DNA of 64,000 bases, taken from Diadema setosum (Eukaryota > Echinodermata > Echinoidea > Diadematoida > Diadematidae). The stretch lies in contig CM067080.1 of NCBI GenBank assembly GCA_033980235.1, positions 2,399,501-2,463,500 on the forward strand, in the 5' to 3' direction. Under the pieces are notes generated by a model. That model had not been told where the DNA came from. It did not search any database and saw only the letters and a program-made list of their open reading frames with translations. Positions 11,105 through 22,906 of the stretch are shown here, piece after piece; the first letter of the stretch is position 1, and the number at the start of each line of letters is the position of its first letter. A program made the translations under genes and the position numbers.

Positions 11105-11170
11105 CATTTCAATTCAATTCAATTCAATTCGATTTTATTGTCCGTTTCTGGAAATTTGTTTTGTTAGCAT
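11105..11170 (-). mobile_element. LINE or SINE 3' tail
   Basis: On the minus strand GACAATAAAATCG is followed by four AATTG pentamers, the pattern of a non-LTR retroelement tail with pentameric repeats. Upstream sequence on that strand (to about 11400) shows no recognisable reverse transcriptase. Confidence 0.5.
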
Positions 11171-12099
11171 GCATACAAGTTACATCGATACATACAATAT
11201 ACAGGGCACACGTTAACCATGGATACATAGACATGATAAACACGGAAGAGATATATAGCAATACAATGTCAATGTCATTGTCAGAAATACATAACATTAA
11301 AGAAATATTAATCTGTATAAATCAACGTTGTGTTGGGTGTGGTGTGCATTAACATACACAAGTGTGTAAACATGTCAGATTTATAATAACTATCTAAAAC
11401 TTTTAAACAATATAAATTAATACATCTTTACGTCTAAATAAGTGATGGTATAAACATCTCGAAGGCTATTTATGTGCGTGTGTGTGCGTGTATATGTGTA
11501 TATGTGTGTGAACGTACAAAAATGTAAGTCTATGATTTTTGACAAAACCGTATAAATTACATCCATACGATTGTTCTTTTTTTTTTTCTTGCTTTACAAC
11601 AGCTTAGATACTGTTTGATATAGTAATTTGCTAGTCAACTGTTAGGATGGCGTTAACAGCTGTCTGTGAAGGGTTAGTGTATAGGATCGCATTTGTATAA
11701 CACCAGCAATGACAGTATTCAGTGAAACATTGTGCCAACATCGATCCATGTGACGTTTACATGAATGGTTAGTCCAGCGTGGCACGACATAACTATGTGC
11801 ATGTATAAGGTTTAGCCAACATTGGTTCGAAACCAAGATGTTGACTCCACGAGGAATTAATCACCTACAAGTGTTCAAAAATTCATTCTGCCCCCCTCCC
11901 CCGCAGAAAAGTGGTGTTTTGATGTGCTCGTCACTTAATTTATGAAGAGTATTTTGATAATTTGTAAAGAAATCATTGAGAAATTTATTTGAAATGTATT
12001 TTCCATGATGAAGTAATAGAACTGATGTCACAGAGGTTATTTGTAAAATATTTGGAGTGAGTAGATGAATTTAAAATGGAATACAAACATGTATTTTAA

Positions 12100-12465
12100 A
12101 GTTCCTGTCTACCGTTGAGAACAGTGATTTAAAAAATGTTCAAGATATCACTTTTGATGCATATTATGTGTAGGTCACTTCGTTGTATCACAAAACATCC
12201 CACCATATAAAACGTTTTCAATAAAGCATGAAATATAAGGAGATATCACTATTTTTCTCACTAAACCATAACTGTAGACGGTTTAATCTGGAAACATTTT
12301 TATTATAACTATTGTACACATTTTGCATATCTAAAATTACATAACATCGATGATAATGGTTCAAATATTTACATTGGTTGTTTCTATCCCTAACGCACAT
12401 TTAAGAACTATTTTGAAGCACCAATGCTGGGTTTTTGTTTCATATGCAAAAGGTAAATGATGCCT
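12100..12465. mobile_element. TTAA-type MITE, copy 1
   Basis: Similar over its whole length to 33624-33982 (shared blocks include ACTGTAGACGGTTTA and ATGCTGGGTTTTTGTTTCAT). It is preceded by TTAA at 12096-12099 and ends GCCT followed by a degraded TTAC. Termini of the AGG..CCT kind next to TTAA suggest piggyBac- or Kolobok-type mobilisation. Confidence 0.65.
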
Positions 12466-12919
12466 TTACGTTAGAATATGAAATTTTGCATACATGTACT
12501 TTTTTTCTATTCTCTTGTATAGGAAGTCGCTGGAAACGTCATAGATTGCCTGATTTTCTTGATCGATTATAATTTGTTGAAGTTAGAATGATACCTTTCT
12601 TAAGAAAGTTTTCCTCAATCTTTAACCAATAATATTTTCTTATTTGCCAAGGGTTTTTTTTTTTATTTTTTTTTTAAAGAAGTTATCTTTAGCTTGGACT
12701 TCCCCTTACATTAGGCTTCAAACACAGACATGTAAATCCATCTATTTCAATGTTTGACGTTGTATCTCAGGTTAGCAAAAGTTGTCGATTTCTACAGCCT
12801 GGATGCATTAGGATGCGTGCAGAAAATGCACAGAAATTGGTTAGGAAAAACATATAGCACTAATACTAAAGTAGTCATATGAGCGGTTGAATTGGCAGAA
12901 AGGGATGGAACAAACTTTA

Positions 12920-14690
12920 TGAACATCCCAGCTAGCAGACGGAGGTCAAAAAGACGTCTCAATTTGGTTGCAACTACATGGTCAAAGTTGTCGCAAGTCT
13001 TAAAATGACCAGAAAATGACGCGATTTCAACGTCTCTTTGAAACGAATTTATCACGTCATGTTATGGACCTCCTGATGTGTTACGTCAGTTTTCCGACAT
13101 ATTTATTACCTAATATTGGTGACATATTGATGACGTAAAATTTACGTCAATTTTGCGACGTAATTTTTACGTCATAAACACGTATTAATGACGCAATTTA
13201 CGTTGGTTTGCAACGTATTCATAGCGTTATTTAAATGACGTCTTAATACCGTAATATATACTTTGTTTTACAACGCATTTATGACGTCATATGAGCGACG
13301 TATTAACGTGAAATTTTCTTCAGTTTTGCGACGTATTTATGACGTCACATTAGCGACACACTAAAGACGTGAAATTCAAGTCAATTTTGTGACGTATTAT
13401 TCACGTCGTATTTACGACGCATAAGTGAAGTAAAATTTACGTTGCTTTGCAACGTATTTATCACGTCATATTAATGACGTATTATAACGTGAAATTTAGG
13501 CTACACTGTTTTGGGACGTATATATGACGTTATATTAGCGACATGTGAACGTTATGTTCCCGTCAGTTTGCGACGTCTTTGTGACGTCATATAGTTAGGC
13601 CTACGAATGATAGTTTATAGTTATAGTTTGTTTGCAATGTGTTTTTCACGTCACATTAATGACGTATTATAACGTTGAATTCACGTTGTTTTACGACGTT
13701 TTTATGACGTTATTTTAACGACATGTGAACGTTATGTTCACGTCAGTTTTGTGACGTCTTTATGACGTCATATAGTTAGGCCTACGAATTATAGTTTTGT
13801 AGTTATATCCGTTTGTTTTTCAACGTATTTACAATTATCACGTCATATCAATGACGTACTATGACGTTAAATTTACGTTGTTTTGCGACGTATTTACGAC
13901 GTTATTATATATATGCGACATATTAACGTTATGTTTACGTAAGTTTTTCGACGTCTTTATAACGTCATATAGTTAGGCCTACTAATTATAGAGTTTTATA
14001 TAGTTATATCAGTTTGCTATGCGGCATACTGTCGTCAGAATGACGACATTTTCACGTCATTACTGTCGTCAGAAAGACATCGAAACTGTCAACAATAAGA
14101 CGAATTTTGCTCAAATGGAAGATATAAAATGACGTCATTATTTAGACTTCAGAAAGGCGCAATAATTGTCGTTTGTTTAACGTAAATAAGCAAAGAAAGC
14201 AGACATCATTTAGACGTCTTAAACTGATGCCAGAAAGTCGTATTTCTGCTCAAATGGATGACGTTTAAAAGACGACATATTTGTGACGTCTCTCTGACGT
14301 CTGGGTTGTTATACAAAGACGTCATAAAGACGTGCAAATTACTAATTTAAAGACGAGACTGACGTCAAAAAAAATCTTTCAGACCAAAATAAACAAAGAT
14401 ACTGGACGTCATATAAACGTTTCAAACTGACGTCAATATGTCGTATTTTTGCTCAAATGGAAGTTGTCCAAAATACGTCATTGGTGGTCATATAAGAGTC
14501 GTCTTAATGACGTGTAAATCACAATTCTAAAGACAAGATGTACGTCAGAACGTCATGAGCACGTCGTTTACACGTCAATTCATGACTTTTTAACGTATAT
14601 TGGAAAAGAAAACAAGGAATACATCTGAAAGACGCCTTTTCGTCCAGAACAAGGGAAATGAACGTGATTTTGACGTCATTTTGAAGTCGT
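12920..14690. repeat. ACGT-rich degenerate tandem array
   Basis: In 13080-13990 a unit of about 60 bp beginning TTTTGCGACGTATTTATGACG repeats many times with drift, later merging into a higher-order unit of about 185-190 bp that includes CATATAGTTAGGCCTAC three times (about 13588, 13768 and 13964). In 14030-14690 a related part has GCTCAAATGGA three times and many GACGTC sites. The octamer TGACGTCA occurs at least six times. No open frame of note. Confidence 0.8.
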
Positions 14691-15175
14691 GGCCAGTTAG
14701 TTTATCAGTATTTCAGTTTAAGATCTAATAAAGCGCTTGTGAGCACCTCAAGGTACAATCATGATAAAAATCTAACCTATACCCTACTCCTGCAAATGTC
14801 CTAAGCCTTACATCTACGTCTACCACCTATTCATATATAAAATAGTTGCTAGTTCTGTTGTATCACGTTTAAGGGAAAAATTTGTAATGCTTTATGACAT
14901 GGTTACTAAACTAGGTCACAGCAGGCTCAATCTTGAAATATATAAATATGTGTTCATAAAACACGCTGAAGTTTGAATAACAAACATTTTTTAACAATAG
15001 AGTGCACAATTTCTGACACTTTAATGATTATGACCAGAATGTTTACTTTTTCAGACGTGAACAACAACCAGCTGTGACCTCGCTTTCATTTTCTTTCAGA
15101 ATAACTCTTGATTATCATACGTTTTTTACGTTAGCATACACCAAACTTTGCAAGTAACGATATACTCCACACCTA

Positions 15176-15317
15176 CCACACCCACACAAACACATAAACA
15201 CACAAACACACATTGCACGCACTCGCACATACACACAAAGACACACACACAAAGTGCATGGAAGGTGCAATCATTGCACTTTCAGGCGCCCGCCCTCGAG
15301 TTTTCGGTGCAAAGAAA

Positions 15318-15351
<34 letters not shown>

Positions 15352-15353
15352 CA
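15176..15353. repeat. (CA)n microsatellites
   Basis: Two CA-rich runs (about 15180-15250 and 15320-15352) flank 65 bp of ordinary sequence. Frames across them are artefacts. Confidence 0.9.
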
Positions 15354-16052
15354 ACATTGCTGATAGATTCCGTATTTTTGTCCAGGCTTGGTATGGAGCT
15401 ATATAGGTGACCATAATATGATGGCTATCATCGTTTAAACGTATATCAGTTTCCTATAAATGCATATTATAAAAACGCGTAAGTAGCGTCTGTGACTCTG
15501 AACAGTGATGCTTGATGTTCCAACTTAATGAAAAGACATTGAATTTGGCTAATATCGGGTAGATTAATTTTCTTTTGGTTATCCTTCACCATTAGAATAA
15601 ATGAAATTAATTTGTGCCAAATAACAACACTGTATAAAACGATCGTTTCAAGTCGCTTCGACAAAATATGTATTACTCATAAACTCATGAACCCACCTGG
15701 GAATCTGATACCAGTTAATGCCAGGTGATTGTTTCTATAATATATCGATCATGAAGTTTCATAAAAAGTTACGAGTATAACAAGAACTCGAGTTTTGGAG
15801 CGCGCTCGGTAACCAGCTAACACGTGTGAATGCGGCTAGTGTTCTTACACCGAACAAACAAACAAACAAATCAGTGTTTTAATATTCAATCATTAATTAT
15901 CTTCATCATTTCATTGAATCGACTTACAATAAGGGTGCTAGGCCATGTGGGCATTGAAGGGAGGGATCGAGTAGGATATATTGATAGTCGCAATGCTTAT
16001 TTAACTGATGATAATGATGAAGCTGAAAATATGCAAGAGATTTCGTGAAGTT

Positions 16053-16098
16053 GTTGATGGAATGTGTAATTTTCATGAAAATTACACATTCCATCAAC
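16053..16098. repeat. Perfect 46-bp palindrome
   Basis: Arms of 22 bp (GTTGATGGAATGTGTAATTTTC and complement) are separated by AT. No mismatch is seen. The surroundings from 15400 to 17100 hold no gene that I can recognise. Confidence 0.9.
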
Positions 16099-17127
16099 TT
16101 AATTGATACTGACATAAGTTATGTTGAAGGCAGTAATCATTCCCCCTACTTTCTGAAAGCGGTTCTTATAGTCAAATGTTCTGTCATTACGCAAGAAAAG
16201 TAAAAATATGTTTTATGATTTTCTTTATATTTTCTTTATGTTGTTGTCCACACATGATATCATGAACTCAGGTATCCCCTTATCCAGTTGTACCAACATC
16301 TAAACGTTAAAATGCATAACTTTTGCATCTTTTACAATATTGTGCGATTTTCCTTTAACTGTCACTGATGTGTTTTACTAATGTTGCTGCTTTCACTCAA
16401 TCCACATTTCTCTTTGGGTATGGGATTCCTTCACTGATGGTCGTTTTGGTAGAGGTAACGAGGCACAGTGATGAGGAGAACTATAGGGTTGGCAATGATA
16501 AAGTGAACATCCAAAAATATAGACCTATTATATTTATATTGATAGATCAATTCAAACCGTACGTGATATTAGAAATTTAAATGAAAATGAGTTGCTGTTT
16601 GCTTTATAAATGCTGTTTCAAAATGCCTTTATAAAGCTGATTGAATTAATATGTCAATATAGAGATTTCATCGATCGAAATCAATGATTACTCTCCCCCA
16701 GCTTCTCTTCCCTCCCCCATCTTCATCTTGGATGTTAGTGCATGAGGATTTAATCATATATCTTGATCTACATGAACCTGAACTAAAAAGGAGCCTACTA
16801 CGCCTTTCTGAATCATTTTTTTTTTAAAAGCACAATCATCGTGAGGTTGGAGAAGTATAAACCCAAATTAACCAAGTAGTGTATTCATGTTATCCAATTA
16901 GACATAATGGACACTTCGAATCTGATTCTGCGTGGCTTAATAGACATGATCAACTGATCAATGTTAACAATAGCAATTGCTGCAGTTGTACGCCTATATA
17001 GGCCTATATAATACTTATATCATAATTCATTCCAAGCTTAGATTTCCAATTTACTTTTGCAAGATATTGATGAAAACTTCGAGTTTGCATCTTGTACTCC
17101 ACGACTGAATTTCTCTTTTCTAATGTT

Positions 17128-17200
17128 TTCATCGAGACGCTCAGCGCTTAGAAACATTGTAGTAAGCGCTTTATAAATGATATTTATTATCATCATTAAC
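17128..17200 (+). mobile_element. L2-type LINE/SINE 3' tail
   Basis: AGCGCTTAGAAACATTGTAG, GTAAGCGCTTTATAAATG and a TTATTATCATCATTA tail are typical of the 3' end shared by L2 LINEs and their SINEs. The body upstream is not identifiable. Confidence 0.55.
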
Positions 17201-17684
17201 AACGCAAGTCTTGCGAGACAAAAGGAAAAGTGTCAGAAGACGGCGAACAAAACCACAGGAATACCAGTAGTGTAAGCAGACGGCAAAGCAGAACGCGATG
17301 CCAATGGCGAAGTGGAAACACGCACACACACACAACACACACACACACACACGCACACACACACACACGAAGCCGTTGTTATGACAGTTCACAAGGCGGC
17401 GTGCCATTCTCACATTCTAATCTGATTCTGTGGTTAGCAGACGACCATGGTACTGTATACAGGAAAGCAACACAAGTACACTTTGTATCGCAACCAACTA
17501 GTACTCTGATAGTCTTTGCTCAAGTGCCACAATTGGCAATTTCGACGCGTTAGGGTTACGGAAAAAAAAATCGCCGGATCGCTCCCTGGACGTACCAAAA
17601 AGCAGGAATCGAGCTCCTCGGGTCCCCCAGTTGGGAGTTAGGATAATCCACCAGCTCTGTAAATTGTTATCCACTATCAGTGTC

Positions 17685-17954
17685 CAGTGCCGTATAAAAA
17701 GAGAGTCTGGCCAACTCGTAAATTGGACGCTGTGTCGTTGCCCAGCGTAATACGCGTTACAAGGTCAGCGTGTACGCTCAGACGTAATAACGGAAACTAA
17801 CCAAATAAGGGGTAGTGAACAATGGACACTGCGTATGAGCATACTTTGGTAACGACATGGCGTAAAGATCACGTGACCACTTTTGACCAATCACAGGCTT
17901 CAAACTCATAAGCAAAAAACCGAGTTGGCCAGACTCTCTGAAAATACGGCACTG
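17685..17954. mobile_element. hAT-like MITE, 270 bp
   Basis: The termini CAGTGCCGTAT and ATACGGCACTG, with a shared inner block GAGAGTCTGGCCAACTCG, form TIRs of about 34 bp. Flanks TCAGTGTC (17677-17684) and TCAGTGTG (17955-17962) are a near-perfect 8-bp duplication. Block B lacks the element at 54540-54550. CAG-type ends with an 8-bp duplication fit hAT. Confidence 0.8.
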
Positions 17955-17962
17955 TCAGTGTG

Positions 17963-19629
17963 TCCAGTGTCTATGCTATAGCGCCCTCAAGTAATTAATG
18001 TTCTTGATTTATTATTGTAGGCGTATTGTTGTTCTATTTTTTCCGCTACCAATTACAACGAGTTTCAATAGCTTAGCTTTATCATAGATTTGAAACTTGC
18101 AACTTGGATACTGTCTGATACTCGAGAGATTTCTTCATATTCTCTGTTTCCCCTCATAAAGTTCAGAGGATGATGAAAACATAATGAAAAGATTGCAGAA
18201 GATATGCAGTATCGCCAAATCCATTTGATGTGATTTCTTCGTGAATATCACCGAGTTCAAAACAGAATCACAAATTGACGTTTGCTTTGAAGAGTTGGTA
18301 ATCCTCTACAGACTTCATACACATAGATATACCTGTTCATGTAAGTCACGGGCTAATGACCAAAATCCTCATCTAACCCCTACACAACCTCCTCTTCTCT
18401 TTCCTCTGTAACCGCAATCACTGGATTCAGGGAACAGGCCATTTTGGCAGTTTGTCTCAATTTGATGCGATTTTTTTTTTCGTTTGGGACAACAACGAAC
18501 TGGACAAAACAATATCAAAATTATCACAATACAATTCAATGTATACAAACTTACTACAAGAGGAATTGCAGTAATGTATAAGCAAGAAAAATTACAAAAG
18601 GGTATATCTAAAGTAATAGCGAAATCACAGGTCCTTTTAAAAGGAGTATGTAGGATGGTGAAATGATAAAAAGGAATCAACTAAAAGGAATGCCATTAGG
18701 TTTTGTTTTTTTAAAGAATTTTCAGAGAAGATTCGAAGAGTTTTATCCCAAAAACGAGTTAACACCATTCTAATTCATTTGAGGATTTGCGATTGAAGCC
18801 GCTGAAAAAATAGACTCTAATGACAAAACATGTAATAGTTTTAACTATAACTGAGAATATATTCTTTTATGTAACAAGGGCATGAGATATCATTAAAAAG
18901 GGTTTCATTCTGTAATATGTAAAATGGTAAAAAAAAAATAATCCCTTTGTTCATGAATGAAGTATTCAAAAACAAATACAACAGAGGTCTCATGAAAATA
19001 TCATCTGAAATTGGAAAGTATTATAAATGAGAATTTAGGTTTGCATGCTGGCACGACGTGGTAATGTTTCCCAGATCGCAAACAAAATCACCACTTTGCA
19101 GAATTGACATTTTGCATCTTGAACATACAAATGCAACAATTCATTATTGATATCCGATTCTAATTACTATTATACTATAGTATACGTCAATCCAGTGGCA
19201 ATTATACTTATTACTCTTTGTTCCTTGTATAGAAATAGGAAACAATGGTGTTTCCCGAATAAATGCATAGGCCTACAATGCATTCCACCAGGAGGACTGT
19301 ATAAACAATGACTCTATTTTGATTTCCGGGAAAGATGTACCCCGTCCTGTGGTAACAAAGAATTCTTACAAAGAAATGAAAAAAAAATATGTATGCGCCA
19401 CACGATTCTCTAAGAGTTCTCTAAGAGTAGCCTCAATAGAATAAAATGATTACGAAACATGATTTAAAAAAAAAAGAAATTAGAGAGTTGTTCCTCTACT
19501 TAGAAAACTCACTCCTATACATTGTTTGTGGTCTTTACAAAGGTTTAAAGAAGGTTATAGACACACACACACACAAAAAAAAAAAAAAAATGTATAAGAT
19601 TGATTTGGCATACCACACCTTTGTCTTAC
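17963..19629. other. Intron of receptor A, no exon recognised
   Basis: This aligns to about 54545-56400. Open frames in the two copies are not in register (for example 18369-18680 against 55064-55279), so I call this intronic. A small additional exon cannot be excluded near 18960-19110, where similarity is high. Confidence 0.55.
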
Positions 19630-19815
19630 GCAGGACCAATATACGACCATTTCGTTGATAGTGGATACATGTTGCTATGCTGACGAGTAGGCACAGGCCG
19701 AGCAAAGAAGACGTGACGATCACACAAATCTTTAGCAGTTCTTTCTGTTTTTCTGAAATGGTATTTGATTCCATTTTAGGAAACTCATATTCACTCACAA
19801 CTGGACAACTATGCG
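19630..19815 (-). CDS. Receptor A, transmembrane exon
   Basis: The 186-nt exon is bounded by AATTCAG| and |GTAAGA with phase 1 at both ends, so it can be added or skipped without a frame change. It encodes a short juxtamembrane part (SEYEFPKMESNTI), a single hydrophobic helix (VIVTSSLLGLCLLVSIATCI) and a short basic cytoplasmic start (HYQRNGR), as in a type I membrane protein. Copy B (56403-56588) has the same length, ends and phases. It differs by about eight residues, mostly conservative within the helix. The open frame continues past the donor into a poly-A-derived run, which is intron. Confidence 0.8.
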
Positions 19816-20438
19816 CTGAATTAAGGTATGAAAAGACTATACTTTTCTCTGTAATACATACATATTAAATTCCATATAATCATACAATTCACAATCTGTC
19901 ACTCACCAAATAACAATAAAAATCGTGAACAGATAACTTGATTTTGAATAACACGAGAGCAAAGATGAAGTTGAAAGGTCAACAAATTGATATGAACAAG
20001 AGTGAAGAAATGTGGAAGGGCGGGGTAGAGAACGGGAGGAAGTACATTGTATTTTGAATTTAGTTGAATTGAAAAGGTAATTTATTGACGAATGTCCATG
20101 GCAGCCCGCCGGTTGAACTGCGGACGTCGATTTTTTACATAAAAAACCAGTTAGAATACATTGAAATATCTATAAAGCAGAAATATAGATAATCAGATAA
20201 TAACATAAATTAAAAATTTCAAAAATATCTAATGTTATAATATGTATACAATAAAATTGAACTTTACTACAAAACAAAACCAAATATTGGGGTTGCAGTT
20301 TAAATTTATTATACATAGTTTAAAACTACATATGTCGCTATGGCGACTAGAAATACGCCTCAACCATAATGCAAGTTCCTCATTTTACGTCTATAGTACA
20401 ATGTCTTGACAATGTTTGATGACAGTTTCACATAATTG

Positions 20439-20971
20439 AGTATCTGAATATAAGAACGACCCAAGTCCACGGAAGGCCATTTCAAGTAAGCAAAAAAAAT
20501 AATAATAATAATAAAAAAAAATCATATCTCTTTTATTTGTCCAATCATATTCTATTTAACTGTGATGGGAAGACAACATTGCATACAAATTAGAGCATAT
20601 ATTAATATGAAATTAACATTTACATTAATTGAGGAGAGGCCCTTTTGTGTGATGGACTTGGGTCGTTCTTCGAATCATATGGACTTGAGTCGTTCTTTTA
20701 ATCATATAGGCCTACAGGATAGGCTGCTATAGGAGATGAGAGAAGCGATGAGAGAGGGCGCGAAAATATGAATGTAAAAATGACCCAAGTCCTGGACTTG
20801 GGTCATTCTAACATTCATATAAGATTTCACTCGTTCATTTCAGGCACTTCCGGTGGTAATTAGAATTTATCATTTATACACAATATGAGTCCATGCATAA
20901 GCTACAATTTCCCCTGTCGAACTGAATTTGGCCAAAAATTGGACTTGGGTCATTCTTATATTCAGGTCTTC
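20439..20971. mobile_element. 533-bp MITE with CTGAATATAAG termini
   Basis: The TIRs CTGAATATAAGAACGACCCA and complement enclose internal repeats of GGACTTGGGTCGTTCTT and a perfect hairpin AATGACCCAAGTCC/T/GGACTTGGGTCATT at about 20789-20817. AATTG flanks both ends (20434-20438 and 20972-20976). Block B has the empty site near 60180. The superfamily is not clear. Confidence 0.75.
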
Positions 20972-21305
20972 AATTGGCAAAATGTTAAAATGACAGGGCC
21001 CTGTTTTTTTTTTTTTTTTATGAAGAGTTAAAATAGATTATTTAGTTGATTTCAACTATAAGTCTATGACAGCCTGTGTAGTAAGGAAATATAAAATCGA
21101 TTTTACCTTTTGATAAACGGGGTCCAAGTTTGTCACAAATGTGTTGAATGTTCGCTATGTGCTAAGTGCTATGAATTAACGTAGCGTGAACATCAGATAA
21201 ATCAATAGTTCAAGTATAAGAAGCATTAATTCATCTTGATAAAGGGTTTACAGCCTCAACGAGCATGGAATGTCATAACATTATCGATATCATTGAAATA
21301 CTATG

Positions 21306-21572
21306 TACAACCCTCCCCCCCCCCCCCCAAAAAAAAGGAAGTGATAATTCTGGATTTTATTAGAAATTTACCAAAAAAATAACTTATTATGAAATCCCAG
21401 TGATATATGGCAAAGTATTGCTATCTCTCCAAATATTACTTCCACCCCCCCCCCCCCCCCATCATTATCTATCCTACCTTGCATTTTCATGGAAAGGAAT
21501 TTCGGACGTTTAAGTGTTCTTTCAGCTGTACCAGTAGTACCTATCTCTATCTCTATCTCTATCTCTCTCTCA
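21306..21572. repeat. Poly-C runs and (TCTCTA)n microsatellite
   Basis: C runs of about 16-17 lie at about 21312 and 21446. A hexamer TATCTC repeats four to five times at about 21542-21565. No gene in 20980-22060. Confidence 0.85.
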
Positions 21573-22071
21573 TTTATAAGATGAAATAAACAATCGATGG
21601 TAAATAAAACTAAGAGGCAAAATTTATAGTGTAACGTTACGAGTCATCATTGCATAGTCAGCTATTTTCTTATCTTCTTCACTGCTTTAAATGAGATAGA
21701 ATATGAGAAAGACTTAGTAATGCACCAAAGCTTGCATTGTTCATGATATGAAAGAGAAAAGAAACGAAAAAAAATCTCTAGCTAAACGTAAACTAAACTG
21801 TTAACCCTTTCCTTTTGTTTAGCGCTAAGCTGCTTTTATTTCGTATGAATGGTTTTACTTTGTGAATGTATCATCTCCACTGTCCTTTGGAATGTGGGAA
21901 CTCCCAATACATATGTACAGTGAGCGAGTGATGTTTTGAAGTTGTGAATCAACAGTGACAGAATGTGTAAAAGTATAAAACCACGATACACGTGATCACG
22001 TATACGTACAAATCACGTACCCAGTTCTGCAAGGCTGAGCTTCCCTGTAGTTCCCCAGGAAGAGGAGTTAA

Positions 22072-22161
22072 CATCCATGATTTGCATGTTTGTTGTAGTC
22101 GTTGTTGTTCCTGTTGTTTCTATCCTAGGATTGGTCGTTGTCATCTTGGCCGGTGACACCT
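22072..22161 (-). CDS. Receptor A, threonine-rich stalk exon (donor altered)
   Basis: The acceptor TTTTTCAG precedes 22161 and gives the phase-1 entry required by the CUB exon. The peptide is rich in Thr (ETTGTTTTTTN), a mucin-like O-glycosylated stalk by analogy. In copy B the exon ends ATGAGCG|GTAAGT. The matching bases in A read TTAACT, so the canonical GT is lost. A GT one base upstream would shift the frame. Reading on from this exon gives about 20 more codons and a TGA near 22013, before any membrane segment. Compared with B, A also has three extra bases at the acceptor. The exon's 3' end is therefore uncertain, and this copy may encode a secreted form or be defective. Confidence 0.6.
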
Positions 22162-22474
22162 CTGAAAAAGTTTAAACACTTTAGAGTTACTGTTTAGGAC
22201 ACAAAAATTTGCTATTATGTTAATGAAATTAGGGTTCCTCAGCAAATCTCTCTATAATAACAAGTCCAGTCTACGTAAGGAGGTACGCAAAAGCACGACT
22301 GTCAAAGATAAAACAAGCTACGCCACGCCGTTCCTTTTAGCCACTCACAAAGTGTAGTGGTATAGAGAAAAATAAACGTAATGGCAAATCGGTCATTTCG
22401 ACACAAATTTGCTCGCAAAAATTGAGAATAAAAGAGATATAGTATGTTGCATAGCAAGTGGACTATAAACTTAC

Positions 22475-22906
22475 CTCCGTTTGCAAATTGAAAGGCTGTT
22501 ACCTCAGCAGAAAATCCCGTCCCTACCGATTCGAAGCTACTGACGAACAGCAGATGAATATGCGAAGTTTTCGAGTGGTAGTGGAACAAATCGAAAATAT
22601 CGTTGTTCATCTTGCACGTCCAGTATTGCCAAACGCGACCACCGCTTCCGAGCATGCCTATCGGTCGACTCAAGAATTGATCGATTCTCCCCGTTCCCGT
22701 GTCACCTACGTAGACGTAGTCGTTACAGTTTACTTCTGTACCTTGTAGATCGAAGAAAGTGAACTCGAGAGCAATGCCGTAGTTCGCGGGCGCCTGGAGG
22801 TGCCATCGCCTGAAAGAGTTTATGCGGTAGGCGTTGGGGTAATATGGTGAAGTGATCGTGATCTGTGAGTGGTTCTGCAGGACGATACTTGTTTCGGTCG
22901 GGTCGT
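22475..22906 (-). CDS. Receptor A, CUB domain 2 exon
   Basis: The 432-nt exon lies between CTACAG| and |GTAAGT, phase 1 at both ends. It encodes one full CUB module: ITSPYYPNAY, the aromatic RRWHLQAP, LEFTFFDLQ, CNDYVYVGD, then SHIHLLFVSS and GTGFSAEV. Only two cysteines are seen (in EVNCNDY and YWTCKM), so the first of the usual CUB disulfides is missing. An insertion NNDIFDLFHYHSK precedes the last strands. CUB domains bind proteins or glycans outside the cell. Copy B (62305-62736) has the same length and splice phases with about 17 replacements in 144 residues. This is the best supported exon here. Confidence 0.88.

Larger units (their letters stand above)
9919..17581. mobile_element. 7.66-kb long-TIR DNA element, non-autonomous, 10-bp target duplication
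   Basis: The terminal inverted repeats run about 9919-10175 and 17325-17574. The ends GCGATTTTTT...CCGTAACCCTAACGCG match the complement on the right, and TCAGATTCGAATGTG near 10111 matches near 17410. CTCCCTGGAC at 9909-9918 is repeated at 17582-17591. Block B has the uninterrupted site once (54456-54465). Seven extra bases sit at the right end. Long TIRs and a 9-10 bp duplication fit a Mutator-like superfamily best. No transposase was found. The interior holds other repeats and an ACGT-rich array. Confidence 0.8.

Noticed and set aside
13080..13990. Possible CRISPR array (regular repeats)
   Set aside because: The repeats are degenerate, with no unique spacers of constant length, and the setting is an animal genome.
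18369..18680. Hydrophobic minus-strand open frame as another membrane exon
   Set aside because: The copy in block B (55064-55279) is shifted in frame and ends differently, so it is not under coding constraint.
22458..22748. Plus-strand open frame conserved in both blocks (also 62288-62578)
   Set aside because: Antisense to the CUB2 exon. Conservation follows from the coding strand, which has CUB motifs and splice sites.
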